Shown here in pieces: positions 26,636 through 35,721 of a DNA stretch of 64,000 nt; position 1 is the stretch's first letter, and each line of letters opens with the position of its first letter. The translations under genes were made by a program, and so were the position numbers. Source of the DNA: Rummeliibacillus pycnus_B (GTDB lineage: Bacteria > Bacillota > Bacilli > Bacillales_A > Planococcaceae); assembly GCF_050459865.1 (NCBI RefSeq), contig NZ_JBCMNM010000039.1, positions 1 to 64,000 of the forward strand, read 5' to 3'. Below the pieces are notes generated by a model. It ran no database searches. It was not told the origin of the DNA and saw only the letters and a program-made list of their open reading frames with translations.

Positions 26636-27652
26636 GTGTTTGGATTAGGTGGAAAAGATGTCGGGATTGATCTCGGCACAGCAAATACATTGGTATTTTT
26701 AAAAGGTAAAGGAATCGTACTCAGAGAACCTTCTGTAGTTGCGAAAAATACAAATTCAGGAGAAATCGTTGCTGTAGGTAACGATGCAAAAAATATGATT
26801 GGTCGTACACCAGGCTCAATCGTGGCTATTCGCCCGATGAAAGATGGTGTAATTGCAGATTTTGATATTACAACTGCAATGATCAAATATTATATGGAAG
26901 AGGCAATGAAAGCTTCTGGCGGTAATTGGAAAAAACCAAATGTAATGATTTGTGTTCCTTATGGTATTACATCTGTAGAACAACGTGCGGTTATTGATGC
27001 ATCTCGTCAAGCAGGTGCAAAAGAAGCGTTTACAATCGAAGAACCATTTGCAGCAGCAATCGGTGCAAATCTACCAGTTTGGGAACCAACAGGTAGTATG
27101 GTAGTTGATATAGGTGGAGGTACATCAGAGGTTGCTGTTATTTCATTAGGCGGAATCGTGACAAGTGAATCTGTACGTGTTGGCGGTGATGCAATGGATT
27201 CAGCGATTATTGCTTATATCCGTAAAACGTATAATTTAACAATCGGTGAACGTACGGCTGAAACTATTAAAATCGAAATTGGCTCTGCTAGCACAGATGG
27301 CCAAGAAGAAAAAATGGAAATTCGTGGTCGTGATTTAGTAACAGGACTTCCAAAAACAATTGAAATTTCTTCTATTGAAATCGTCGATGCATTGAAAGAA
27401 TCAATCTCAGCAATTATTGATGGCGTGAAAAAAACATTAGAACAAACGCCTCCAGAACTTTCTGCTGACGTAATGGAACGCGGTATCGTGCTAACTGGCG
27501 GTGGTGCTTTACTTAAAAATTTAGACAAAGTAATTAGTGACGAAACAAATATGCCAGTATTTATCGCAGAAAACCCATTAGATTGCGTTGCTATTGGTAC
27601 TGGTATGGCTTTAGATCATATCGATTTAATGCGTCGTCATCAATCTAAATAA
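26636..27652 (+). CDS. mreB: Rod shape-determining protein MreB
   Basis: A 338-residue bacterial actin that forms membrane filaments guiding lateral wall synthesis. Actin-fold nucleotide motifs: GIDLGTANT near the N-terminus, VVDIGGGTSEVAV in the middle, LTGGGALLKNL near the C-terminus. I chose the GTG at 26636, 9 bases after GAAAGGAAG, which gives the usual MreB N-terminus MFG; the ATG at 26588 would add an unusual 16-residue basic tail. First gene of mreBCD-minCD, with a TATAAT at 26567. Confidence 0.96.
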   Translation: MFGLGGKDVGIDLGTANTLVFLKGKGIVLREPSVVAKNTNSGEIVAVGNDAKNMIGRTPGSIVAIRPMKDGVIADFDITTAMIKYYMEEAMKASGGNWKKPNVMICVPYGITSVEQRAVIDASRQAGAKEAFTIEEPFAAAIGANLPVWEPTGSMVVDIGGGTSEVAVISLGGIVTSESVRVGGDAMDSAIIAYIRKTYNLTIGERTAETIKIEIGSASTDGQEEKMEIRGRDLVTGLPKTIEISSIEIVDALKESISAIIDGVKKTLEQTPPELSADVMERGIVLTGGGALLKNLDKVISDETNMPVFIAENPLDCVAIGTGMALDHIDLMRRHQSK

Positions 27653-27665
27653 GGGGGATTAGACA

Positions 27666-28568
27666 ATGCCACAGTTTTTCTCGAATAAGCGATTGATATT
27701 GCTGCTTGTCGGCGTAATCTTCTTAGTGGCATTGATTAGCTTTTCTTTACGCGATCGTCAAAACGCTTCTCTTCCTGAACAAATAATAAAAGACACTGTC
27801 GGTTTTGGACAATCCATTGTTGCTAAACCGGCGAGCTATATTACAGGATTCATCAATAATGTCGATTCACTAATGAACACCTATGATGAAAACAAACGTT
27901 TAAAATCGCGCTTGGAAGAATTCGGTACATTACAAGCTAAAGTCAATGAATTGAAAGTTGAAAATGACAAGTTAAAAGATTTAGTTGGGAAAAAAGATGA
28001 TTTACGAAATTATGATCCAATTCAAGCAAATGTCATCGCACGTAACCCGGATCAATGGGAAGAAAAGCTCATTCTGAATGTGGGATCTATTAGTGGTGTT
28101 AAAGTTAATATGGCTGTTCTAACTTCTAAAGGCTTAATTGGGAAAATCGTACAAACTACACCTTATACTTCACAAGTTGAATTATTATCTACAAGTAATA
28201 CAAATTACAGAGTTTCTGCCGCTGTAGCAACTAAAGATTCAGAAGCATTTGGCTTAATTGAAGGATATGATTCAAAACGTGGGGAGTTGATTCTTAAAAG
28301 AATTGACTCTAGCTTACCCGTTAAGAAAGGTGATAAAGTTACAACGTCAGGCCTAGGGGGCATATTCCCTAAAGGTGTTTTAATTGGTGAAATTACTAAA
28401 GTTTCTACAGATGATTATGGTTTAACTAAGTTAGCATATGTAAAACCAGCTGCTGATTTCTCGATGTTAGATCATGTTGTAATTGCGAAACGTCAATCCC
28501 AAACTGTTGATGGCTCTGATGGTAATAATACCTATAAATCGATTACTACAACAGGAGCTGGAAACTGA
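27666..28568 (+). CDS. mreC: Rod shape-determining protein MreC
   Basis: A 300-residue protein with one N-terminal membrane helix (about 8-26), a coiled coil at about 68-105 and a beta-rich extracytoplasmic domain. It links MreB to the wall-synthesis complex outside the membrane. TSGLGGIFPKGVLIGEI is a typical MreC segment. The stop overlaps the mreD start by one base (TGATG). Confidence 0.96.
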   Translation: MPQFFSNKRLILLLVGVIFLVALISFSLRDRQNASLPEQIIKDTVGFGQSIVAKPASYITGFINNVDSLMNTYDENKRLKSRLEEFGTLQAKVNELKVENDKLKDLVGKKDDLRNYDPIQANVIARNPDQWEEKLILNVGSISGVKVNMAVLTSKGLIGKIVQTTPYTSQVELLSTSNTNYRVSAAVATKDSEAFGLIEGYDSKRGELILKRIDSSLPVKKGDKVTTSGLGGIFPKGVLIGEITKVSTDDYGLTKLAYVKPAADFSMLDHVVIAKRQSQTVDGSDGNNTYKSITTTGAGN

Positions 28569-29095
28569 TGGCAAGATTCCTAATTCCGCTTGTTGCTGTA
28601 ATTCTGTTCTTTGTTGAAACAGAGTTTTCACTTTATTCTCCAATTGAATGGCATGGTAATCTATATTACTTGGTACCAAGATTTTTGATTCTTTACTTAA
28701 TCTTCTTGTCTATTTATTATGATCGAAAACGTGCAATGTTGTATGGATTAATATTTGGGGTATTGTATGATATTTTCTATATTGATATTATTGGATTGTA
28801 TACATTTTTATACCCATTTATTTGTTTTATTGCAGGTTCTACAGTAAAATATATCCATCAACATCTAGCTATAACAACAATCCTTTCATTGGTGCTTGTA
28901 GCGCTATTAGAGATTGTTTTACATCAATTTTTCTTATTGATTTCATTTACTTCGGTTCCATTTGCCGAGTTTTTAAATCAACGACTTATCCCAACTATGA
29001 TTGCAAACTCTATCTATTTAATCATGTTAGGATGGACATTTAAGTATTTGATAGAAGCTCGTCTCTTAAAGAAAGCGAATCGATCAACGTTATAG
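28568..29095 (+). CDS. mreD: Rod shape-determining protein MreD
   Basis: A 175-residue integral membrane protein with about five to six helices and few charged residues, as in MreD. Identity rests on topology, the N-terminal FLIPLVAVILFFVET pattern and position between mreC and minC. Translationally coupled to mreC. Confidence 0.92.
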   Translation: MARFLIPLVAVILFFVETEFSLYSPIEWHGNLYYLVPRFLILYLIFLSIYYDRKRAMLYGLIFGVLYDIFYIDIIGLYTFLYPFICFIAGSTVKYIHQHLAITTILSLVLVALLEIVLHQFFLLISFTSVPFAEFLNQRLIPTMIANSIYLIMLGWTFKYLIEARLLKKANRSTL

Positions 29096-29118
29096 CAGAG
29101 AAGCGTGAGGTGTAGCAT

Positions 29119-29790
29119 TTGACAACTAAGCAACTCGTCTTAATTAAAGGAACAAAGGAAGGACTAGTGCTTCAGCTTGATGATCAATGCGCTTACTCTG
29201 ATTTATTGGAAGAATTAAAGCGTAAAGTCACTGAAGATGGTCTAGAAGGACAAGCAGAGGTAACTATTCATGTAGGTAATCGATATTGTAGTCAAGAGCA
29301 ATTAAAAGAAATTCTTCACATTGTTCAACATTCCAAACATCTAAAAGTTTCAAAGATTAAAAGTGATGTAATAACTTTAGAAGAATCTAATCAAAAGCTT
29401 TTGAAAAGTCAATCTGCAACTTACATAGGAATTGTACGTTCTGGACAAGAATTAAAAGCTGAAGGTGATCTCGTTGTTATTGGTGATGTGAATCCCAATG
29501 GCAAGGTGATTGCTGGAGGTAGTATTTATGTTATGGGTCGTTTGAAGGGGATTGCACATGCCGGTGTAGATGGTAATCGTGAATGTGTAATTGCTGCTTC
29601 ATGGTTAGAGGCTACACATCTTTTGATTGCTGATTTAATGGAATTGATGACCAATGAGGTGACAATTCTAGCTGAAAAACCTGAAATGGAATGTGCTTAT
29701 ATCCATTCAAACGGTCATATTGCCATTGACCGTTTACAGGATTTACGTAATTTAAGACCAAATTTATCGACATTTAAGGGAGGAAGCTAA
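29119..29790 (+). CDS. minC: Septum site-determining protein MinC
   Basis: A 223-residue inhibitor of FtsZ ring formation at the poles. The N-terminal domain contacts FtsZ. The C-terminal beta-helix (about 115-215, with GDVNPNGKVIAGGSIYVMGRLKG) dimerises and binds MinD. It starts at TTG after GTGAGGTG and is one base from minD. Confidence 0.95.
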   Translation: MTTKQLVLIKGTKEGLVLQLDDQCAYSDLLEELKRKVTEDGLEGQAEVTIHVGNRYCSQEQLKEILHIVQHSKHLKVSKIKSDVITLEESNQKLLKSQSATYIGIVRSGQELKAEGDLVVIGDVNPNGKVIAGGSIYVMGRLKGIAHAGVDGNRECVIAASWLEATHLLIADLMELMTNEVTILAEKPEMECAYIHSNGHIAIDRLQDLRNLRPNLSTFKGGS

Positions 29791-29791
29791 T

Positions 29792-30589
29792 GTGGGTGAA
29801 GCTATTGTAATTACTTCGGGTAAAGGTGGAGTAGGGAAAACAACTACTACTGCTAATTTAGGTACTGCATTGGCCCTTCAAAACAAAAAGGTATGCTTAA
29901 TCGATACGGATATTGGTTTACGAAACCTAGATGTAATTTTAGGTTTAGAAAACCGTATTATCTATGACTTAGTAGATACTGTTGAAGGGCGCTGTAAGGT
30001 CCAACAGGCTTTAGTAAAAGATAAACGATTTGATGATCTACTTTTCTTATTGCCAGCCGCTCAAACGTCTGATAAGAACGCTGTGACTCCACAACAAATG
30101 CTGACGTTAGTTGAAGAATTAAAACTTGATTTTGACTATGTTTTAATCGATTGTCCTGCTGGAATTGAGCAAGGCTACAAAAACGCAGTTGCCGGTGCTG
30201 ATAGAGCGATTGTTGTTACAACGCCTGAAATTTCTGCAGTACGTGACGCTGACCGCATTATTGGATTATTGGAAAAGGAAGAGATAGAACCACCTAAACT
30301 CATTATCAATCGTATTCGTCCTCAATTGATGAAAAATGGAGATTCAATGGATGTCAATGAAATTACTACACATTTATCGATTGATTTATTAGGTATCATT
30401 CCAGACGATGACCGTGTAATCCGTTCTTCTAACAAGGGAGAACCAATAGTAATGGAACCTTCTACACAAGCTGCTATTGCTTATCGCAATATCGTACGTA
30501 GAGTTTTAGGTGAATCTGTACCACTTATGTCATTAGAAAATGAACATAAAGGTGTATTCTCAAAAATTAAAGCTTTATTTGCTAAATAA
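29792..30589 (+). CDS. minD: Septum site-determining protein MinD
   Basis: A 265-residue membrane-associated ParA-family ATPase that recruits MinC to the membrane. The deviant Walker A is GKGGVGKTT, and LIDTDIGLRNLD and LIDCPAGIEQG follow. The C-terminal amphipathic membrane-targeting helix is visible (GVFSKIKALFAK). It starts at GTG after GGGAGGAAG, a ribosome site lying within the end of minC. Confidence 0.97.
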   Translation: MGEAIVITSGKGGVGKTTTTANLGTALALQNKKVCLIDTDIGLRNLDVILGLENRIIYDLVDTVEGRCKVQQALVKDKRFDDLLFLLPAAQTSDKNAVTPQQMLTLVEELKLDFDYVLIDCPAGIEQGYKNAVAGADRAIVVTTPEISAVRDADRIIGLLEKEEIEPPKLIINRIRPQLMKNGDSMDVNEITTHLSIDLLGIIPDDDRVIRSSNKGEPIVMEPSTQAAIAYRNIVRRVLGESVPLMSLENEHKGVFSKIKALFAK

Positions 30590-30618
30590 TTGTTTGGCTA
30601 AATTGGCTACATAAGTTA

Positions 30619-30658
30619 AGAGTCTCAAGAGAATTTAATCTCTAGTGACTCTTTTTTT
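30619..30658 (+). terminator. Terminator of the mre-min operon
   Basis: AGAGTC and an inner AGAGA pair with TCTCT and GACTCT around an ATTTAA loop, followed by seven T residues. Confidence 0.8.
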
Positions 30659-30877
30659 AGTTAGAACGTTCTTGTCTTTGTGATATAGACCTGAATAGCA
30701 TCAGTATTGGGCTGCCTATCTGTAATTTTTTAATAATATTTGAGTCGAAAGCAGAAAAGTACGCAAGCGATTCGAACCTCGCATCGCTTGCCGACAATAG
30801 AGCAGGATAGATTATTGTACTGTTTATCATACTTATCTCATAAACTTATAGAAAATGTAAGTTTGGGGTGGTAGATA

Positions 30878-31399
30878 ATGAATAAATGGAAATTGGCTGT
30901 GGTAGTAGCAGTACTATTATTTACCGTAATAGTACTAGAAAAAAAGCAAATACTTCATAGTGATGTTACTGACTATGTTCTATCAAATGATGATTTACTT
31001 GTTCTCTCAAATTGGACAAAGCAAGTTTTTCATGAAGAAGAAAAAGTAGCTGTAATGGCACCTGTTGAAGACTCCCATATCGGCGAATATAATACTATGC
31101 AAACATTCTCTAACGGAGTGTTATTATCTTACGATGAGCCATTAACGATTTATGCGAAGCATGATGGCTTTGTTATTTTCACTGGACATACAAAATCATT
31201 AGGTAAAACAATGACAATTACATATGATACAGGAGAACGTGTAACATATGGCTTACTAAAATCACTAGACTACCTACCTTATACATCTATTAAGGAAGGA
31301 GAACCTCTGGCTTCAATGGAGTCAGGTACATTCTATTTACAAGTAGAACGTAGAGGTGCTATTTTAGATCCTGGATCATTAAAGGACTGGCTTCATTGA
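30878..31399 (+). CDS. spoIVFA: SpoIVFA-like regulator of the sigma-K processing protease
   Basis: A 173-residue protein with one N-terminal membrane helix (about 5-20) and an external LytM/M23-like fold (YAKHDGFVIFTGHTKSLGKTMTITYDTGERVTYG) without complete peptidase residues. In B. subtilis SpoIVFA holds SpoIVFB inactive in the outer forespore membrane. It is much shorter than the roughly 260 residues of the B. subtilis protein, mainly before the membrane segment. It overlaps spoIVFB by one base. Confidence 0.85.
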   Translation: MNKWKLAVVVAVLLFTVIVLEKKQILHSDVTDYVLSNDDLLVLSNWTKQVFHEEEKVAVMAPVEDSHIGEYNTMQTFSNGVLLSYDEPLTIYAKHDGFVIFTGHTKSLGKTMTITYDTGERVTYGLLKSLDYLPYTSIKEGEPLASMESGTFYLQVERRGAILDPGSLKDWLH

Positions 31400-32016
31400 T
31401 GGGGAAGCTGAAGCTTCATCCTACACTTTTACCTCTTATTGTATGGTTAATCATCACAGGACAGTTTTCTAATTATGCATTATTGTTTATTTCTTTATGT
31501 TGGCATGAATTTGGACATTTATTCATAGCTTATATACTTGGTGTAAGAGTAAAATCATGTACCATTATGCCCTATGGTGGAGAAATTTTATATGCAACGA
31601 AGTGGCAGATTACCAAAAAGCAGCAGCTATTGATTGCAATGGCTGGACCTATTGCAACACTATTATTATTTAGTATTGCATTATTCTTGCCAAAAAATAT
31701 AAGTGAACCTCTACAAACTATTCAGTTTTTAGTGCTATTGATTAACTTATTACCAATCTGGCCATTAGATGGTGGGCGTATTTTAGAAATCTTATGGAGC
31801 GAAAATAAGTCACTTCAAACGACAAGGACTTCTTTTTTACTATTATCAATGGCATGCTGTCTTATCTGTTTCATATTGGCAATATGGTATATACCTCGTT
31901 CAATCTTTTTTATGTTAATACTCCTTTTGCTTTTTTATCAAAATATCATTGCTTTTCGCTACAGAAAATACGAGCAAGCATTTGAAAACATCGTACTAAA
32001 TAGGTTGACGTTATAG
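31399..32016 (+). CDS. spoIVFB: SpoIVFB-type intramembrane metalloprotease
   Basis: A 205-residue site-2-protease family enzyme that releases sigma-K from pro-sigma-K in the mother cell. The zinc site is H36-E-F-G-H40 and the third ligand is D124 in WPLDGGR. About six hydrophobic segments are visible. It lacks the C-terminal CBS region of the longer B. subtilis enzyme. I chose the ATG at 31399, overlapping the spoIVFA stop. Confidence 0.92.
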   Translation: MGKLKLHPTLLPLIVWLIITGQFSNYALLFISLCWHEFGHLFIAYILGVRVKSCTIMPYGGEILYATKWQITKKQQLLIAMAGPIATLLLFSIALFLPKNISEPLQTIQFLVLLINLLPIWPLDGGRILEILWSENKSLQTTRTSFLLLSMACCLICFILAIWYIPRSIFFMLILLLLFYQNIIAFRYRKYEQAFENIVLNRLTL

Positions 32017-32033
32017 TTTTAGTATGATAATAT
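32005..32033 (+). promoter_or_regulatory. Sigma-A-type promoter of rplU-prp-rpmA
   Basis: TTGACG (32005-32010), 17-base spacer, TAATAT (32028-32033), starting within the end of spoIVFB. Confidence 0.65.
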
Positions 32034-32039
32034 TTCTAA

Positions 32040-32138
32040 TGTTATGTAGCACCCGTGCTACAACCGCGCTGAAAAGGTTATTCTAAGAATTCCTAGTGAA
32101 TCACCTATTGAAGGCGAGTCTGAGACTTTTGAGGAGGT
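32040..32138 (+). promoter_or_regulatory. Probable ribosomal protein L21 leader (autoregulatory RNA)
   Basis: About 100 transcribed bases lie before rplU. They contain a perfect hairpin GTAGCAC/GTGCTAC (32045-32060), then a CGCGCTGAAAAGG purine-rich segment and further paired stretches. An L21-binding leader is known upstream of rplU in Bacillus; assignment rests on position and structure, not on a model search. Confidence 0.5.
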
Positions 32139-32144
32139 GCAGTT

Positions 32145-32453
32145 ATGTACGCAATTATTGAAACTGGTGGTAAACAAGTTAAAGTAGAAGCTGGCCAAGC
32201 AATCTACGTTGAAAAAATCAACGCAGAAGCTGGTGAAACAGTTACTTTTGACAAAGTTCTTTTCGTTGGTGGCGAAGATGTTAAAGTTGGAGCTCCTTTC
32301 GTTGAAGGTGCAACAGTTACAGCTAAAGTTGAAAAACAAGGCCGTGCGAAAAAAATTGTTGTTTTCAAATTGAAAGCTAAAAAGAACTACCGTCGTAAAC
32401 AAGGTCACCGTCAACCATACACTAAACTAGTTGTTGAAGCTATCAACGCTTAA
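32145..32453 (+). CDS. rplU: 50S ribosomal protein L21
   Basis: A 102-residue ribosomal protein that binds 23S rRNA. The N-terminal YAIIETGGKQVKVEAG and the basic C-terminus with KNYRRKQGHRQPYT are diagnostic. It starts at ATG after GAGGAGGTG. First gene of rplU-prp-rpmA. Confidence 0.99.
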   Translation: MYAIIETGGKQVKVEAGQAIYVEKINAEAGETVTFDKVLFVGGEDVKVGAPFVEGATVTAKVEKQGRAKKIVVFKLKAKKNYRRKQGHRQPYTKLVVEAINA

Positions 32454-32468
32454 TAGTGAGGTGATTTG

Positions 32469-32810
32469 ATGATCACTGTTGAAATTCATAGCGATGAAAA
32501 TCGTAAATCTTATGGATTTGAAATTTCAGGTCATGCCTATTCAGGTGATCCTGGTCATGATTTAGTATGTGCAGGAGCATCTACCGTTGCTTTTGGTACG
32601 GTGAATGCAATTGGACAAATTCTACAATTACAACCAGGAATCGAGCAAGGTGAAAACGGAGGATTTCTATCCTGTGTAATTGATCAAGCCGATCTTGACA
32701 CTGAAACTGATGCAAAACTGCAAATTATTCTTCAAACAATGGTAACACAGTTTTATACTATGGTTGCTGGTTATGGAGATTTTATCGAATTAAAATATAA
32801 GATGATCTAG
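32469..32810 (+). CDS. prp: Ribosomal-processing cysteine protease Prp
   Basis: A 113-residue cysteine protease that removes the N-terminal extension of L27. The catalytic His and Cys are in GHAYSGDPGHDLVCAGAS. It starts at the ATG at 32469 after GTGAGGTGAT. It lies between its substrate gene rpmA and rplU, as in other Firmicutes (ysxB in B. subtilis). Confidence 0.95.
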   Translation: MITVEIHSDENRKSYGFEISGHAYSGDPGHDLVCAGASTVAFGTVNAIGQILQLQPGIEQGENGGFLSCVIDQADLDTETDAKLQIILQTMVTQFYTMVAGYGDFIELKYKMI

Positions 32811-32822
32811 GAGGTGGAACAT

Positions 32823-33119
32823 ATGTTACTAGTATCTTTAGATTTACAATTCTTCTCTTCTAAAAAAGGTGTAGGTTCTACTAAGAACGGTCGTGACTCT
32901 CAAGCAAAACGTTTAGGCGCTAAACGTGCAGATGGTCAATTCGCTACTGCTGGTTCAATTTTATACCGTCAACGCGGTACAAAAATTTACCCAGGAGAAA
33001 ACGTAGGTCGCGGTGGAGACGATACTTTATTCGCAAAAGTTGATGGCGTTGTTAAATTTGAACGCTACGGTCGCGATAAACGTAAAGTCAGCGTGTACCC
33101 AGTTGCTCAAGAAGCATAA
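32823..33119 (+). CDS. rpmA: 50S ribosomal protein L27 with cleavable N-terminal extension
   Basis: A 98-residue ribosomal protein near the peptidyl-transferase centre. The N-terminus carries LDLQFF followed by SSKKG, matching the Prp cleavage motif known from Staphylococcus aureus (cut after the two Phe). I chose the ATG at 32823, 8 bases after TAGGAGG; a GTG at 32814 falls within the ribosome site. Confidence 0.98.
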   Translation: MLLVSLDLQFFSSKKGVGSTKNGRDSQAKRLGAKRADGQFATAGSILYRQRGTKIYPGENVGRGGDDTLFAKVDGVVKFERYGRDKRKVSVYPVAQEA

Positions 33120-33134
33120 TTGAACAATAATAAG

Positions 33135-33160
33135 GGACTGCATTTATTGCAGTCCTTTTT
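33135..33160 (+). terminator. Terminator after rpmA
   Basis: GGACTGCA pairs with TGCAGTCC over a 5-base loop, followed by five T residues. Confidence 0.9.
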
Positions 33161-33259
33161 ATTTCAATAAATGAGTTCGATCCAGTATATTTTTGAATTT
33201 GCTTTCAAATGGTTGAAATGGAAATTCTCCAAGAAGAAATAATTTAGTAAAAAGTTCAA

Positions 33260-33299
33260 AATCGGCTTTCGCTATATTTTGCGAAAGCCGAATTTTTTC
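33260..33299. terminator. Second hairpin terminator between rpmA and spo0B
   Basis: A perfect 10-bp stem CGGCTTTCGC/GCGAAAGCCG with an 8-base loop, with AAAAT before and AATTTTTT after. No gene lies between it and the rpmA terminator, so it is a back-up terminator or marks lost sequence. Confidence 0.75.
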
Positions 33300-33358
33300 T
33301 TAATACGTAGTTAAATTTGAATATTGACATTTGAATAGAAGATATATTTTTCGAAAAT

Positions 33359-33367
33359 TGGTATACT
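33359..33367 (+). promoter_or_regulatory. Extended -10 element before spo0B
   Basis: TGGTATACT resembles an extended -10, 35 bases before the spo0B ATG. A TTGACA at 33324 is too far upstream to pair with it. Confidence 0.35.
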
Positions 33368-33401
33368 GTAAAATGAACATCTCATCGAAGGAGTGTGAAC
33401 G

Positions 33402-33944
33402 ATGACAAATAATAAAACACTCACCATAAATGAAGTCTTACGTTTTGCAAACCATGATTTTCTAAATCAACTTCAACTTATTAAAATCAATCTTGATTTA
33501 GGTAGAACTGAGGCAGCAAAAGTATCTATTGAAGAAATTGCTGATCAATGTAAAACCTTTTTCAATATCAATAAATTAGGTTTACCTAAAACAATTGAAT
33601 GGATCCATACATTAGGATGGCGTTGCCCAAACTTCAATGTTACGATTCAGAGTATGATTGAACATGAAGTAGATAAGGGAGTAGATGAAGTGATTTATGA
33701 TTATTTAGATCAATCTGTTTCGCACATCTATCCGTCATTAGATCCGTTTGCTGAGCAGCAACTTTCATTGCAAATCTATTCAACAGAAAAGCAATTTGAG
33801 ATTTCGTTTCATGCAAAAGGTCATTGGAACCAAAAAGAAATTTTCAATCAATCAATGGAACATCCATTTTTAATGATTGATGAGAATCAATATTCAGAAC
33901 AAGAATGGCACTACGCCATTGTAAGTAAGAAGGAGGGTATTTAA
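33402..33944 (+). CDS. spo0B: Sporulation initiation phosphotransferase Spo0B
   Basis: A 180-residue phosphorelay protein that passes phosphate from Spo0F to Spo0A. The phosphorylated His is H18 in ANHDFLNQLQLIK, in the helical hairpin that dimerises; the degenerate ATPase-like C-terminal domain follows. It overlaps obg by one base (TAATG), the spo0B-obg pairing of B. subtilis. Confidence 0.9.
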   Translation: MTNNKTLTINEVLRFANHDFLNQLQLIKINLDLGRTEAAKVSIEEIADQCKTFFNINKLGLPKTIEWIHTLGWRCPNFNVTIQSMIEHEVDKGVDEVIYDYLDQSVSHIYPSLDPFAEQQLSLQIYSTEKQFEISFHAKGHWNQKEIFNQSMEHPFLMIDENQYSEQEWHYAIVSKKEGI

Positions 33945-35233
33945 TGTTTGTCGACCACGTAAAAGTTTATGTTAAAGGTGGAGATGGCGGCAATGGTATG
34001 GTAGCCTTCCGTCGTGAAAAATTCGTACCAAATGGTGGTCCAGCGGGTGGAGACGGTGGCCATGGCGGCGACGTAGTATTCGTAGTAGATGAAGGCTTAC
34101 GTACACTGATGGATTTCCGTTTCAAACGCCATTTCAAAGCTGATCGCGGTGAACATGGTATGAGTAAAAACCAACATGGTAAAAAAGCAGAACCTTTATA
34201 TGTTTCTGTGCCACCTGGTACGGTTGTGACCGAAGAAGAAACTGGCCGTGTCATTGCAGATTTAGTAGAACACGGTCAAAAAGCGGTCATCGCAAAAGGT
34301 GGTCGTGGGGGTCGTGGTAATTCTCGATTCGCAACACCTGCAAATCCTGCGCCAGAACTTTCAGAAAAAGGGGAGCCAGGACAAGAACTTAATGTTATAT
34401 TAGAATTAAAAGTATTAGCAGATGTAGGTCTAGTCGGGTTCCCAAGTGTAGGAAAATCGACATTACTATCTGTAGTTACTTCTGCAAAGCCTAAGATTGG
34501 TGCCTATCACTTTACAACAATCGTACCAAATTTAGGAATGGTTCGTATTGATGATGGCCGAAGCTTTGCTATGGCTGACCTTCCGGGGCTTATTGAAGGC
34601 GCATCTGAAGGTGTTGGTCTAGGACATCAATTCTTACGTCATATCGAACGTACACGCGTAATTGTTCATGTAATTGATATGTCTGGTATGGAAGGTCGCG
34701 ATCCATACGAAGATTATTTAACAATCAATAAAGAATTAGAACAATACAACATGCGACTTACTGAACGCCCACAAATTATTGTGGCAAATAAAATGGACAT
34801 GCCTGAAGCAGAAGACAACTTAAAAGTATTTAAAGATCAAGTCGGTGAAGAAGCTCAAATCTTCCCAATATCAGCGGTTTCACGCCAAGGTTTAAAAGAA
34901 ATGTTATTTGCAGTTGCAGATCTATTGGAATCAACACCTGAATTCCCACTTCATGAAATTGAAGAAGAAGAAACTGATGCAACTGTACTATATAAACATG
35001 AGGCAAAAGGTGAAGATTTTGTTATTAGTCGTGACGATGACGGTGCCTATGTATTATCAGGATATACAATCGAACGTCTATTTAAAATGACAGACTTTAG
35101 CCGTGAAGAATCTGTACGACGTTTTGCTCGTCAATTACGTGGTATGGGTGTCGATGAAGCATTGCGTGAACGAGGAGCAGAAAATGGCGATACCGTTCGC
35201 TTATTAGAGTTTGAGTTTGATTTTGTAGAGTAG
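33944..35233 (+). CDS. obg: GTPase ObgE/CgtA
   Basis: A 429-residue GTPase in ribosome assembly and stress control. Glycine-rich Obg domain at 1-158 (GGDGGNGMVAFRREK), G domain with GFPSVGKST, DLPGLIEGA and NKMD, and a C-terminal OCT domain at about 345-425. In B. subtilis Obg is needed for Spo0A activation, which fits its coupling to spo0B. Confidence 0.98.
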   Translation: MFVDHVKVYVKGGDGGNGMVAFRREKFVPNGGPAGGDGGHGGDVVFVVDEGLRTLMDFRFKRHFKADRGEHGMSKNQHGKKAEPLYVSVPPGTVVTEEETGRVIADLVEHGQKAVIAKGGRGGRGNSRFATPANPAPELSEKGEPGQELNVILELKVLADVGLVGFPSVGKSTLLSVVTSAKPKIGAYHFTTIVPNLGMVRIDDGRSFAMADLPGLIEGASEGVGLGHQFLRHIERTRVIVHVIDMSGMEGRDPYEDYLTINKELEQYNMRLTERPQIIVANKMDMPEAEDNLKVFKDQVGEEAQIFPISAVSRQGLKEMLFAVADLLESTPEFPLHEIEEEETDATVLYKHEAKGEDFVISRDDDGAYVLSGYTIERLFKMTDFSREESVRRFARQLRGMGVDEALRERGAENGDTVRLLEFEFDFVE

Positions 35234-35251
35234 TATTCAGGGGGGAAAAAG

Positions 35252-35707
35252 ATGAAAAATGTAGCAGATCAACGCTATTATTTAGTACGCGAAGATGTCT
35301 TAACGGATGCCATGCAAAAAACATTAGAAGCAAAGCACTTGTTGCAAACAGGTGCTGTAACTTCTATTTGGGATGCTGTTAAGCAAGTCGATTTATCCAG
35401 AAGTGCGTTTTATAAATATCGAGATGCTGTTTTCCCCTTTCACTCTATTGTACAAGAACGTATTTTAACAGTTTTTCTACAGCTAGAGGACCGCAAAGGA
35501 ACACTAGCTCGACTTCTATCCACAGTTACAGATACTCATTGTAATATCTTGACAATCCATCAAACGATTCCGATTCAAGGTCGTGCAAATGTTACGCTAT
35601 CTTTAGATGTTACAGCTATGGATGTGGAGTTGGACGAGTTAATGCAAAGTCTCAAGAAATTGGACTTCGTAGAGTCAGCAGAGGTAATTAGTTCAGGCGC
35701 ATTATAA
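35252..35707 (+). CDS. pheB: ACT-domain protein PheB
   Basis: A 151-residue protein with an N-terminal helix-turn-helix-like region (TSIWDAVKQVDLSRSAFYKYRDAV) and a C-terminal ACT domain (about 72-145). It has no chorismate mutase residues that I can see; in B. subtilis the homologue precedes pheA and is an ACT regulatory protein. It starts at ATG after GGGGGGAA, and pheA begins 14 bases after its stop. Confidence 0.9.
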   Translation: MKNVADQRYYLVREDVLTDAMQKTLEAKHLLQTGAVTSIWDAVKQVDLSRSAFYKYRDAVFPFHSIVQERILTVFLQLEDRKGTLARLLSTVTDTHCNILTIHQTIPIQGRANVTLSLDVTAMDVELDELMQSLKKLDFVESAEVISSGAL

Positions 35708-35721
35708 GGGGGCTTTTCGAA

